A DNA stretch of 64,000 bases from Morganella morganii (GTDB lineage: Bacteria; Pseudomonadota; Gammaproteobacteria; Enterobacterales; Enterobacteriaceae), in NCBI RefSeq assembly GCF_019402645.1, contig NZ_VKKS01000001.1, positions 1,063,572 to 1,127,571 of the forward strand, written 5' to 3'. Every line of letters starts with the position of its first letter. Position 1 is the first letter of the stretch. Positions 32,129 through 39,986 of the stretch are shown here, in pieces. Below the pieces are notes generated by a model, which was given only the letters and a program-made list of their open reading frames with translations, ran no database searches and had not been told where the DNA came from. Both the position numbers and the translations under genes were made by a program.

Positions 32129-32195
32129 AGTTTTTTATTCCCTGTAAAACAGAAGATGCGCAGCAGGCGCATCTTCATCAGTAGTATGACAACAA

Positions 32196-33962
32196 TCAGC
32201 GGCGTCTGGCTACCGAGACGCTGAAAATACCCCAGTTATCAATCAGCTGATCCAGTTTTTCAAATCCGGCTTCATCCACCAGCGCATCCATTTCTCCCTG
32301 GCTGCGGCAGCGCATCACCCAGGCTTTGCCGCCCTGATGGCTCGGCAGAACGCGGGCTATCATTTCAACCTGCGGGTGCCATGGCTGACAGGTGTAGACA
32401 AGATAACCACCACTTTCAATGGCCTGTGCCAGCCCTGCAAGGGAATCGCGCAACAGGTGGTTTTCCGGAAACAGTTCATATAATCCGCTCACCACGCCGA
32501 GGGTCGGTTTCGGGGTGACAGCCGCCAGATCAGCAGTATCAAAGGCATTGCCCTCTTCGAAGCGAATTTTATCCTCCAGGAAACGCTCTTTGATCTGCAA
32601 ACGCCCCTGTTCCACATTGATTGTGCTGTAATCACGCATCAGAACGGATTCTATCCGGCTGTAATCATTAATTGCATCAAAGATATAGCGCCCCTGACCG
32701 GCGGCGATATCCATGATCCGAACCGGCTGACCATTTTCCTGCAATGCCCGGATGGTGCGGCGCAGGATTTTCTCAATATTCACTTTGCGCTGGCGGATCC
32801 CCTGCCAGCCGATGCTGTTGAGATACTGACGGTCAATTATCCGGCCAAAAATACCTTTGCCCTGAGCCTGGTTGCGGTAGATATAATCCAGGGTGGAGCC
32901 GGAATCAAAGCCTTTGTCATAGCCGATGCTGATTCCCTCTGAGGCTTTGCCGGGGATGGACATGGCTTTGCTGAGCAACTTGTAGCCGAGATTTTTCGGG
33001 CAATAATCCGGCAGCGGAACCTGCAATTCACGGTAAGCATCCGCTCCGGCGCTGCACACATCCTCAAACCGGTAGTCATGTTGATAGCGTGGTTGCTCAA
33101 ACAGGGTGGTGACAAAGCGGCGGATTTCCGCCAGCGGAATGTGACGATCTTTTTCACCCAGTGTGTCGTGATAGAAACCCGGCAAAATATGTTTTTCTTT
33201 ATACGGGGTGTTGAGGCGCGCATAGAACTGATTTTGCGGTTTTCTGTGTACCACATGGTCACTGCCGGAGATAAACAGCTGAGTCGGCACAGTGATTGCG
33301 GCGGCATCCGCCACCAGACGGTCGGCGGTTTTGTAGAGCTCCAGCAGAATATTGACGGCAATCGGCCGGGTGATCAGCGGATCGCGCTCAAACGAGGCGA
33401 TACGTACCGGGTCGTGGGTCAGGAATTTGGCTTTGACATAGGAGTTAACATAAAACAGCCCGCGGATTTTCTGCATCAGCGCCAGCCCGCTGCGGGCAAA
33501 CGGCACATAGAGTTTGACTTTAAAGGCCGGAGAGGCCAGGATCAGCCCGCGGATTTTTGGTGCGAAATCATGCACCCAGCCGGTTAGTGTGACAGCGCCG
33601 ACACTCTGTCCGAGCACAACCATGTTTTCGGTCGGAATGTCATATTCAGATGAAATAAAATTAATAAATTCATTGATATCACTGATTGATGTACCCATCG
33701 ACGGGCTGTAGCCTCTTGGTCCGTCATTGCGTCCATGGCCGCGGGCATCCCAGGCAAATACAGCGAAATCAGGTAACGCCAGCTCATCCGCCAGATGTGC
33801 CACACGTCCGGAGTGCTCATGCCCCCGGTGAAACAGCACAATGGCCTTCTTTTCTGCGGTTGCAGAAGGCCAGTAACGGAAAAATAACCGCTGCTGATCA
33901 CTGGTGGTAAAGTGAGATTCAATACATTCACGCTGAGTCGGATAATCAGAAGATACACTCAT
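32196..33962 (-). CDS. ynbC: YnbC-like alpha/beta hydrolase-methyltransferase fusion
   Basis: A 588-residue fusion. Residues about 10-300 form an alpha/beta hydrolase with a nucleophile elbow GQSVG and likely triad partners in SGSDHVV and GFYHDT; the head HRGHEHSGRVAHLADEL recalls monoacylglycerol-lipase-like enzymes. From about residue 385 a class I SAM-dependent methyltransferase-like domain follows (MDIAAGQGRYIFDAI). E. coli YnbC has the same two halves. The domains suggest lysophospholipid or headgroup chemistry, not proven. It starts 2 bases after ynbA. In E. coli ynbB sits between ynbA and ynbC; here it is missing. Confidence 0.87.
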   Translation of the reverse strand: MSVSSDYPTQRECIESHFTTSDQQRLFFRYWPSATAEKKAIVLFHRGHEHSGRVAHLADELALPDFAVFAWDARGHGRNDGPRGYSPSMGTSISDINEFINFISSEYDIPTENMVVLGQSVGAVTLTGWVHDFAPKIRGLILASPAFKVKLYVPFARSGLALMQKIRGLFYVNSYVKAKFLTHDPVRIASFERDPLITRPIAVNILLELYKTADRLVADAAAITVPTQLFISGSDHVVHRKPQNQFYARLNTPYKEKHILPGFYHDTLGEKDRHIPLAEIRRFVTTLFEQPRYQHDYRFEDVCSAGADAYRELQVPLPDYCPKNLGYKLLSKAMSIPGKASEGISIGYDKGFDSGSTLDYIYRNQAQGKGIFGRIIDRQYLNSIGWQGIRQRKVNIEKILRRTIRALQENGQPVRIMDIAAGQGRYIFDAINDYSRIESVLMRDYSTINVEQGRLQIKERFLEDKIRFEEGNAFDTADLAAVTPKPTLGVVSGLYELFPENHLLRDSLAGLAQAIESGGYLVYTCQPWHPQVEMIARVLPSHQGGKAWVMRCRSQGEMDALVDEAGFEKLDQLIDNWGIFSVSVARRR

Positions 33963-33964
33963 AA

Positions 33965-34594
33965 TCAGTCCTTTTGAGATGCGCTTTGTTGCGCAGATTC
34001 CTGCAACGCACGCCGGATACGGTGATAGCAGGTGAGAAACAGCAGGGCGGAAAAGACGGCAAACAGCACCGGAAACAGTGCCGAATCAAGAGATGCAGGA
34101 AAAACCGCAGCCCACAGCCCCAGCGCGCCGAACAAAAAGGCGCGGTCACTTTTTCCGGCAGGGCCGTCATAGCGGCGTGATGCTCCGGCAGTTTGTGCCA
34201 GCACACCAATAAATTCAGTCAGTACAGAGAGAAACAGTATCAGAAGTATCCAGATGGCTGCTCCCGGAAACAGCAGTACAAACGGGAAATAAAGAATTGT
34301 ATCAGATACCACATCACCCAGTTCATTGAGAATCGCGCCGAAGCGGCTTTTCTGGTGATGTTCACGCGCCAGCATACCGTCAATGGCGTTGAGCGCCATC
34401 CGGATAAACAGCACCGGCGGCAGCAGCAGAAACAGGCGGGGATCGGGAAATAAAATCAGTATAAAACCAGTGAGCAGGGAAAGGAACATCGCCGCCAGTG
34501 TGACCTGGTTGGCGGTGACCCCGGCATTAAACAGCCGGACAACGACGGGACGCAGTAAGTTTTGAAACTTCGGTTTTAGATCATAAATGGTCAT
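33965..34594 (-). CDS. ynbA: CDP-alcohol phosphatidyltransferase YnbA
   Basis: A 209-residue integral membrane enzyme. It contains the CDP-alcohol phosphotransferase signature in spread form: DGMLAREHHQKSRFGAILNELGDVVSD (D-G-x2-A-R-x8-G-x3-D-x3-D type). The start MTIYDLKPKFQNLLRP matches E. coli YnbA and has an AGGG ribosome site; the frame is open 22 codons further upstream without homology. It would join a diacylglycerol from CDP-diacylglycerol to an alcohol, making an unusual phospholipid that YnbC and YnbD then modify. This is an inference from domain content. Confidence 0.88.
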   Translation of the reverse strand: MTIYDLKPKFQNLLRPVVVRLFNAGVTANQVTLAAMFLSLLTGFILILFPDPRLFLLLPPVLFIRMALNAIDGMLAREHHQKSRFGAILNELGDVVSDTILYFPFVLLFPGAAIWILLILFLSVLTEFIGVLAQTAGASRRYDGPAGKSDRAFLFGALGLWAAVFPASLDSALFPVLFAVFSALLFLTCYHRIRRALQESAQQSASQKD

Positions 34595-34745
34595 TTTTTT
34601 CCCTGATGGTACATAGTCAGTTATCTGCATTATCAATACGTTATTCTGCGATCGCTGCAATGAGAGTTTTCTTAAGTTAATATGGCGTGGTCACGGAACT
34701 GTGTTGTTACAGGTATGACAGTCAGGGGCAGGGAAAGTTTCGGTC

Positions 34746-34777
34746 AAAAGAAATACCGCCGTGAATACGGCGGTATA
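34746..34777 (-). terminator. Terminator after the 185-aa TPS gene
   Basis: ATACCGCCG-TATTCA-CGGCGGTAT followed by TTCTTTT on the minus strand, 8 bases past the stop codon of the gene at 34785. It gives the TPS gene its own transcript end, separate from the ynb operon. Confidence 0.85.
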
Positions 34778-34784
34778 ACAGGGA

Positions 34785-35342
34785 TCAGCGTACTGATGAC
34801 AGAGAGATATTATGGCTGATACCTGTCAGACTCTCCGATTTGTGCAGAGGTTTGCGGGCATCAAATATCACCTTATTATTCTGTGCGGTATTGATAATCA
34901 CCGGCAGTGTTTTGCGGTGAAAATAGAGAGAGGTATTGGTTGAGCTGCAACCCTGACATACCACACCGTTCGGATTGACAATCAGCAGGTTGGCTTTGCC
35001 GCCGGCAATAAAGGTATTGCCGCGCAGATGGGTTTTCTTCTCCCCGATCACTTCATTGATGATGGTATTGGCATTTTCATTATTGATAATGACCAGGCCT
35101 TCTTCACCGACATTATAGTCGGTGAAAATATTATGAGAGATCCCGTGGTTATCCGGAGAATTAATTTCCAGAACCGGTTTACCTGATTCATCTTTAAACA
35201 GTGATGTTTGTACTTCCGGACTGGCCACTCGGATTTTATCTCCGTTACGGTAGGTGTATTCGGTGCTTCCCGACCCGGCAACGGATTGTGCGGAAAATAA
35301 TGTAGCGGAAATTAATGATAATACAGTTAATGTCTTTTTCAT
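34785..35342 (-). CDS. Minimal TPS-domain exoprotein, 185 aa
   Basis: The third short TPS protein of the island. It has a signal peptide (cleavage near SVAG, residue 23), ISHNIFTDYNVGEEGLVIINN (residues 68-88), TIINEVIGEKKTHLRGN, and NPNGVVCQGC with C129 and C132. Nothing beyond the TPS domain is present: it ends 50 residues after the Cys pair. GC content and codon use are closer to the core genome than in the two paralogues at 27-29 kb. It has an AAAGGAA ribosome site and its own terminator, so it looks like a deliberately short gene, although an old truncation cannot be excluded. No tpsB is present in the window. Confidence 0.78.
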   Translation of the reverse strand: MKKTLTVLSLISATLFSAQSVAGSGSTEYTYRNGDKIRVASPEVQTSLFKDESGKPVLEINSPDNHGISHNIFTDYNVGEEGLVIINNENANTIINEVIGEKKTHLRGNTFIAGGKANLLIVNPNGVVCQGCSSTNTSLYFHRKTLPVIINTAQNNKVIFDARKPLHKSESLTGISHNISLSSVR

Positions 35343-35603
35343 GATTTATTCCTTTAATCATTATGTTAAGTGTAAATAACCAAACAAACTTTAACACCTG
35401 AAATAAATGACGATTTCATAAAAAGAACATGGCGTATGAAAAATAACTTTTGGTACTAATAGATTGAATGGTAAATATTTGCATTGAAAGTAAATAATGT
35501 TTATTTATGAAGTTATCATGAGTATCAGTAACGTTTATTGATTTATAAAATATCTTCCGGCAGATATATCCCTGAGTTTTTCAATCAGCACACCGGAGGA
35601 ACG

Positions 35604-35965
35604 ATGTGTTTTATCAGAAAAATTAAAAAAAAGTCATTATCCTATTTTCTTCTTTTATCTGTATCTTACAGGCTTCTGAGATAATTCCGGTTGATAGCTA
35701 GGCAAAAGTACATATCAAAGATAATATAACCATCATTGATATTTCAAAACCAGATAAAAATGGATTGTCATATAACAAATATAATCAATTTAATGTTTCG
35801 GAATCAGGGGCTGTATTAAATAACGGAATAAAAGAAAGCGAGTCTTATCTGACAGGTAATATTTTGAATGCCGGAAAGGTTATATCGAAAGGTAATATAA
35901 GTATCTTTTCTGACATAGTTACTAATCAGGGTAACCTTGCTGCAAATAACAATTGTGAAAGGTGA
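35604..35965 (+). pseudogene. Degraded TpsA/CdiA-type exoprotein, 5' fragment
   Basis: An ATG at 35604 starts a signal-like leader (MCFIRKIKKKSLSYFLLL). One base appears to be missing near 35669, after which the frame reads LQASEIIPVDS, a TAG stop (about 35698), AKVHIKDNITIIDISKPDK, NGLSYNKYNQFNVSESGAVL and NNGIKESESYLTGNILNAGK before a stop at 35965. The NKYNQFNV...LNN block is the TPS-domain hallmark of large exoproteins such as CdiA and HpmA. The rest of the gene, including NPNG and the toxin tail, is gone. It is immediately followed by an immunity-gene remnant on the same strand, which makes a CDI origin likely. AT-rich. Confidence 0.7.
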
Positions 35966-36000
35966 ATAATAATGAATCAAGCAGCTGAACAGGAACAGGG

Positions 36001-36266
36001 ATTAAAAATATAATTGAATTACGCGGCTACAAAAATAAAAAATCACTTTTTAAACAAATGAATAAATGCAATGCAAGACAAGTCGGTGATCTTATTACAA
36101 TAAGGCCTTTAAATCACGTTAAGCTTGAAGCTTGAAGCTTGAAGCTTGAAGCGGTGATGGTATATCAGAAACCGGCCATGTCATTATTCCTGCATCGGCT
36201 TCAGATGAAGAATTGGGTAATGGCATTATCGAAGCGTTTTCCCGTTGTAAGGGAAGGCGATTCTGA
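36001..36266 (+). pseudogene. Degraded CdiI-type immunity gene (DUF1436-like), split by tandem repeat
   Basis: In one frame from 36001: IKNIIELRGYKNKKSLFKQM, then NKCNARQVGDLITIRPLNHV, ending in KLEA and a stop at 36133-36135. In a second frame from 36153: GDGISETGHVIIPASASDEE then LGNGIIEAFSRCKGRRF and a stop at 36264-36266. The two halves read as the start and end of a CdiI-family immunity protein (DUF1436 type), with about 15-20 middle residues replaced by a 7-bp tandem repeat. The expected ATG is ATT, preceded by an AGGA site. It lies directly downstream of the TpsA remnant, the normal place for cdiI. Family assignment is from memory of the conserved ends. Confidence 0.6.
36121..36151. 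repeat. 7-bp tandem repeat (AAGCTTG) x 4
   Basis: Four head-to-tail copies of AAGCTTG followed by a partial copy. The unit length is not a multiple of three, so copy-number change shifts the reading frame. It falls inside the degraded immunity gene, exactly where its two halves change frame. Confidence 0.95.
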
Positions 36267-36269
36267 ATC

Positions 36270-36295
36270 CTGTCCCCGGCAGTCACCGGGGACAG
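36270..36295. terminator. Strong hairpin between the immunity remnant and yfgD
   Basis: A 10-bp perfect stem CTGTCCCCGG / CCGGGGACAG with a 6-base loop. No T tract follows on either strand, so termination efficiency is uncertain; it lies 11 bases past the yfgD stop and would suit the convergent arrangement. Confidence 0.55.
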
Positions 36296-36306
36296 AAGAT
36301 GCTGGT

Positions 36307-36660
36307 TCAGAGAATCTCCAGTACCTGTTCCGGCGGACGGCCGAGGCGTGCCTGTTTTCCCTTAATCACAATCGGGCGCTCAATCAGTTTCGGGTTGTCA
36401 TGCATGGCCTGAATCAGTGCATCCTGATCTGTCACGGCGGTCAGCCCCAGTTCGCTGTAGAGTGCTTCTTTGGTGCGCATCAGTTTGCGGGCATCATCGA
36501 ATTGCAGTTCGCGGAGTACAGTTTTGATTTCCGCTACTGACGGCGGGGTTTCCAGATAGAGCATCACCGCCGGAGACACGCCGTTATCTTCCAGTAGTGC
36601 CAGGGTTTCACGGCTCTTGGAGCAGCGCGGATTGTGCCAGATAGTGACAGTATCAGTCAT
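36307..36660 (-). CDS. yfgD: ArsC-family reductase-like protein YfgD
   Basis: A 117-residue thioredoxin-fold protein of the ArsC family, matching E. coli YfgD: WHNPRCSKSRETLALLEDNGV with the catalytic-type Cys, LMRTKEALYSELGL, and NPKLIERPIVIKGKQARLGRPPEQVLEIL. E. coli YfgD is annotated as arsenate-reductase-like, but no ars genes are nearby and true arsenate activity is unproven. The start at the fifth codon of the open frame (36660) is chosen because GAGGAATATC precedes it. It lies 11 bases downstream of bepA on the same strand. Confidence 0.92.
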   Translation of the reverse strand: MTDTVTIWHNPRCSKSRETLALLEDNGVSPAVMLYLETPPSVAEIKTVLRELQFDDARKLMRTKEALYSELGLTAVTDQDALIQAMHDNPKLIERPIVIKGKQARLGRPPEQVLEIL

Positions 36661-36671
36661 GATATTCCTCA

Positions 36672-38135
36672 TTATTTAAATTGTTTGAATTGCAGCTGTA
36701 GCTGGCGGATCTGGTCAATCCGCGCATCATAACGGGCCTGATCATAACTGCCGGGTTTGGCCTGACGGGCGGCTTCGGTCAGACTGCGGATAGCGCCGTC
36801 AAAATTCCCCATTAAATTCTGGTATTCCGCCCGCGCCGCCAGTTCATCTGCCCGGTGGCCGGATTTTCCGCCCGCTTCCGCCAGCAGATCCCAGCCGCTT
36901 GGGTCTGACGGATGGTCAAAGGTATAATTGCGCAGAATTTTAGTGGCTTTATCATATTGTTTATTCTGAATATAGGCATTGCCGAGGTTTATCTGATACA
37001 CCGAATTACCCGGTTCCCGTTTCAGGACATTTTCCAGCCGTGTCACCGCCTGCTGCGTTCTGTTGAGTCCGATATCCACATCCGTCATCACGTCGATAAA
37101 CCAGACATTGTCCGGGTCAGCGGCCAGTAATTTCGTCAGAATCTGTAAGGCAGGCTCATATTTGTTATCACGGTAAAGCAGGATGGCACGGGCATAATCT
37201 GCGGCCATCTGCTCTTTGCTGTTGCCTCTGCTGTAGTTATCGATCATCTGATCAGTGGCGTGACGCAGCGGCTGTCCGCCGTACATAGCCATAGCCCTGG
37301 CACGGGCCAGCAGGAAATCAAAGGATTGCGGCGGATTTTTACGCGGCATCTGACCGGCGCGGCTACGTGCATCTGCCAGACGGCTGTCCGGCAGGGGGTG
37401 TGTCAGCAGCATTTCCGGTGGTTTGGAACTGTAGCGCGACATATCCACCATGATGGTCATAAAGTCCGGCATGCCCTGCGGATCAAACCCGGCGCGGCTC
37501 AGTGTACCCATGCCGATGCGGTCCGCTTCCTGCTCGTTGGACTGAGTAAAGCTGATCATATTCTGCTGGATCCCCGCCATGGTCGAGGTCATGGCGGCGG
37601 CACCGACCGGCGTGCCGGTCATCAGAAGCAGGATAGAGCCCAGCGTGGCCGCCCAGGCCAGCGGCGCTTTGTTCCGCTGATCTTCCATCATCCGCGCCAG
37701 GTGGCGCTGGGTAACGTGGGCGATTTCGTGCGCCATCACAGAGGCCAGTTCACTTTCTGTCAGGCTGTAGCGGAACAGGGAGGTGTGCAGCACCACGTTA
37801 CCGCCGAAGAAGGCAAAGGCGTTAATGTTCGGGTTGGCGATCAGGAAAAAATTAAACGGGGTTTTGACCGAGTCAGCGTTTGAGACCAGGCGCTGACCGA
37901 GATTATTGATATATTGCAGTAAAACAGGATCATAGACCATCGGGGAACTGCTGCGGATCATCCGCAGATAAAAATCCCCCATCAGGTTTTCCTGTCCGAT
38001 ACTGAGTGTGCCGCCGGCGGTGGTGCCGATTTCCGGCAACGCATCTTCAACGGCAGCCTGTGCGGCAGGCAGAACCGGGAAGGTCAGGGCAAGGCTCAGT
38101 ATGACGGCTAACGGTTTTTTCAGAAACGTATTCAT
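36672..38135 (-). CDS. bepA: Periplasmic chaperone/protease BepA
   Basis: A 487-residue protein, identical in length to E. coli BepA (YfgC). It has a signal peptide (MNTFLKKPLAVILSLALTFPVLPAAQA), an M48 metallopeptidase domain with the zinc motif MAHEIAHVTQRHLA and downstream Glu in SNEQEADRIGM, and C-terminal TPR repeats from about residue 310. BepA assists LptD assembly and degrades stalled outer-membrane proteins. The frame is open 21 codons further upstream, but the signal peptide marks the true start. In E. coli bepA is in the sigma-E regulon; no clear sigma-E promoter was identified here. It is divergent from perM. Confidence 0.95.
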   Translation of the reverse strand: MNTFLKKPLAVILSLALTFPVLPAAQAAVEDALPEIGTTAGGTLSIGQENLMGDFYLRMIRSSSPMVYDPVLLQYINNLGQRLVSNADSVKTPFNFFLIANPNINAFAFFGGNVVLHTSLFRYSLTESELASVMAHEIAHVTQRHLARMMEDQRNKAPLAWAATLGSILLLMTGTPVGAAAMTSTMAGIQQNMISFTQSNEQEADRIGMGTLSRAGFDPQGMPDFMTIMVDMSRYSSKPPEMLLTHPLPDSRLADARSRAGQMPRKNPPQSFDFLLARARAMAMYGGQPLRHATDQMIDNYSRGNSKEQMAADYARAILLYRDNKYEPALQILTKLLAADPDNVWFIDVMTDVDIGLNRTQQAVTRLENVLKREPGNSVYQINLGNAYIQNKQYDKATKILRNYTFDHPSDPSGWDLLAEAGGKSGHRADELAARAEYQNLMGNFDGAIRSLTEAARQAKPGSYDQARYDARIDQIRQLQLQFKQFK

Positions 38136-38271
38136 AGGATGACGCTTTCCCCGTTGATTATCACTGGTAATAATTCGTGTATCATAGCAAACACTCAAGT
38201 AAAATCCTCACACAGTCTGCCCGGTGGGCAGGATTTGTCATATTTTTGCCGCTAATCCCGGGAGCAGAATA

Positions 38272-39366
38272 ATGTTAGATTTAATCATTCAGTGGTACCG
38301 ACGACGTTTCGCCGATCCGCAGGCAGTTGCTTTGACCGTGATTTTACTGGCGGGTTTCGGAATTATTTATTTTTTCAGCGGTATCTTAGCGCCGCTGCTG
38401 GTGGCAATTGTGCTGGCATACCTGCTGGAGTGGCCGATTCATCAGATGGAAAAGCGCGGCTGCTCGCGCAAACTGGCGATTATGCTGATTCTGACTCTGT
38501 TTATCGGGGTCAGTGTGCTGGTAATCTTTATTCTTGCGCCGACGGTCTGGGGACAGGGGCGCAACCTGCTGCTGGATATGCCGACTATGTTCAGCCGTTT
38601 CAATGAGTTTGCCCGCGAGCTGCCGAACCGTTTCCCGGCACTGATGGATGTCGGGCTGATGGATATGATCCTCGATAATGCCCGCAGCAAACTGCTCTCA
38701 GTCGGGGATTCGGTGGTCAAAATGTCACTGGCGTCTCTGGTGGGATTACTGACACTGACGATTTATCTGATTCTGGTGCCGCTGATGGTGTTCTTTTTAC
38801 TGAAAGATAAAGAACAACTGCTGCGCGGTTTTCAGCGTATTCTGCCGCGTAACCGCTCACTGGCCGGAAAAGTGTGGGTGGAGATGAATCAGCAGATTTC
38901 CAACTATATACGCGGCAAAGTTACGGAAATGATTATTGTCGGTGTTTGTACTTATGTTGTCTTTGCGGTGGTCGGTCTGAATTATGCTTTACTGCTGGGC
39001 GTGCTGGTGGGATTGTCTGTACTTGTCCCGTATGTGGGTGCGGTGATTGTGACGGTGCCGGTGATTCTGGTCGGATTGTTCCAGTGGGGACTGGATTCTG
39101 ATTTCTGGACTATGTTTGTCGCCTATCTGGTGGTGCAGGGGCTGGACAGCAATATTCTCGTGCCGATCCTGTTTTCTGAGGCCGTGAATCTGCATCCGCT
39201 GGTGATTATTCTTTCCATTATTATTTTCGGCGGATTCTGGGGATTCTGGGGCGTCTTTTTTGCGATCCCGCTGGCAACCCTGATTAAAGCAGTGATTCAC
39301 TCCTGGCCGGAGGAGGCTGCGCCGGCCGAAAAAATGCCGGACAAAACGCCGTCAGGGCAGGTGTAA
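38272..39366 (+). CDS. perM: PerM (AI-2E family) inner-membrane transporter
   Basis: A 364-residue member of the AI-2E exporter superfamily with about eight membrane spans. It begins MLDLIIQWYRRRFADPQAVAL and has SVVKMSLASLVGLLTL, PLMVFFLLKDKEQLLRGF and LFSEAVNLHPLVIILSIIIFGGFWGFWGVFF, nearly the same as E. coli PerM (YfgO). Its substrate is not established; a permease role is inferred from family. The ATG at 38272 has a GGGAG ribosome site. It is read divergently from bepA, as in E. coli. Confidence 0.94.
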   Translation: MLDLIIQWYRRRFADPQAVALTVILLAGFGIIYFFSGILAPLLVAIVLAYLLEWPIHQMEKRGCSRKLAIMLILTLFIGVSVLVIFILAPTVWGQGRNLLLDMPTMFSRFNEFARELPNRFPALMDVGLMDMILDNARSKLLSVGDSVVKMSLASLVGLLTLTIYLILVPLMVFFLLKDKEQLLRGFQRILPRNRSLAGKVWVEMNQQISNYIRGKVTEMIIVGVCTYVVFAVVGLNYALLLGVLVGLSVLVPYVGAVIVTVPVILVGLFQWGLDSDFWTMFVAYLVVQGLDSNILVPILFSEAVNLHPLVIILSIIIFGGFWGFWGVFFAIPLATLIKAVIHSWPEEAAPAEKMPDKTPSGQV

Positions 39367-39383
39367 TCTGACACGATAAAAAA

Positions 39384-39412
39384 AGACACCGGTATGATAC
39401 CGGTGTTTTTAT
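39384..39412 (+). terminator. Terminator after perM
   Basis: ACACCGGTAT-G-ATACCGGTGT (almost palindromic) followed by TTTTATT, 20 bases past the perM stop codon. A-rich sequence on the other side could make it active in both directions. Confidence 0.85.
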
Positions 39413-39429
39413 TCCAGATAACCGCCGTA

Positions 39430-39458
39430 AAAAAACACCATGGACAAGATGGTGTTTA
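39430..39458 (-). terminator. Terminator after bcp
   Basis: On the minus strand AAACACCAT-CTTGTCC-ATGGTGTTT followed by a run of T, 20 bases past the bcp stop codon. Confidence 0.85.
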
Positions 39459-39478
39459 TAGCAGGGCAGACTGACAAA

Positions 39479-39949
39479 TCAGCTGTGAGTTTTGAGGTAT
39501 TCAAGCACGACCTGGTCGTGGTCGCTGGTTTTGAATTTATCAAAAACATGCTCGACTTTACCGTCAGTGCCGATTAAAAAGCTGATGCGGTGAATACCGT
39601 CATAGGTTTTCCCCATAAACTGTTTTTCACCCCAGACACCAAACGCTTGCGCAACCGCGTGGTCTTCATCTGACAGCAGGGTAAAATTCAGTAACTCTTT
39701 TTCCGCGAAACGGGATAGTTTTTCGGGTTTGTCTGTACTGATCCCCAGCACTTCAACATTGAACTGTTTCAGTTCGTCCATATTGTCGCGCAGACCGCAT
39801 GCCTGGACAGTACAGCCCGGCGTCATGGCTTTGGGATAAAAATACACCAGCACACGCTGACCGGCATAATCGGCCAGGCTGATTGATTCACCATCCTGGT
39901 CGGGAAGGCTGAACAGGGGCGCCTTATCTCCGGCGTTCAATGGGCTCAT
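39479..39949 (-). CDS. bcp: Thioredoxin-dependent thiol peroxidase (Bcp)
   Basis: A 156-residue atypical 2-Cys peroxiredoxin. The active-site segment is YFYPKAMTPGCTVQACGLRD, with peroxidatic Cys46 and resolving Cys51, as in E. coli Bcp. It reduces hydroperoxides using thioredoxin. It follows gcvR on the same strand, about 37 bases later, as in E. coli, and has its own terminator. Confidence 0.95.
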   Translation of the reverse strand: MSPLNAGDKAPLFSLPDQDGESISLADYAGQRVLVYFYPKAMTPGCTVQACGLRDNMDELKQFNVEVLGISTDKPEKLSRFAEKELLNFTLLSDEDHAVAQAFGVWGEKQFMGKTYDGIHRISFLIGTDGKVEHVFDKFKTSDHDQVVLEYLKTHS

Positions 39950-39986
39950 TACACACTCTCCGTAAACGTAATAATAAACACAAAAA

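Noticed and set aside
36121..36151. AAGCTTG repeats as a CRISPR array or iterons of an origin
   Set aside because: The unit is only 7 bp with no spacers, no cas or rep gene, and lies within a gene remnant; a slippage tract is the better reading.
38136..38271. Sigma-E promoter for bepA
   Set aside because: Expected from E. coli knowledge, but no convincing GGAACTT/TCTGA pair with right spacing was seen.
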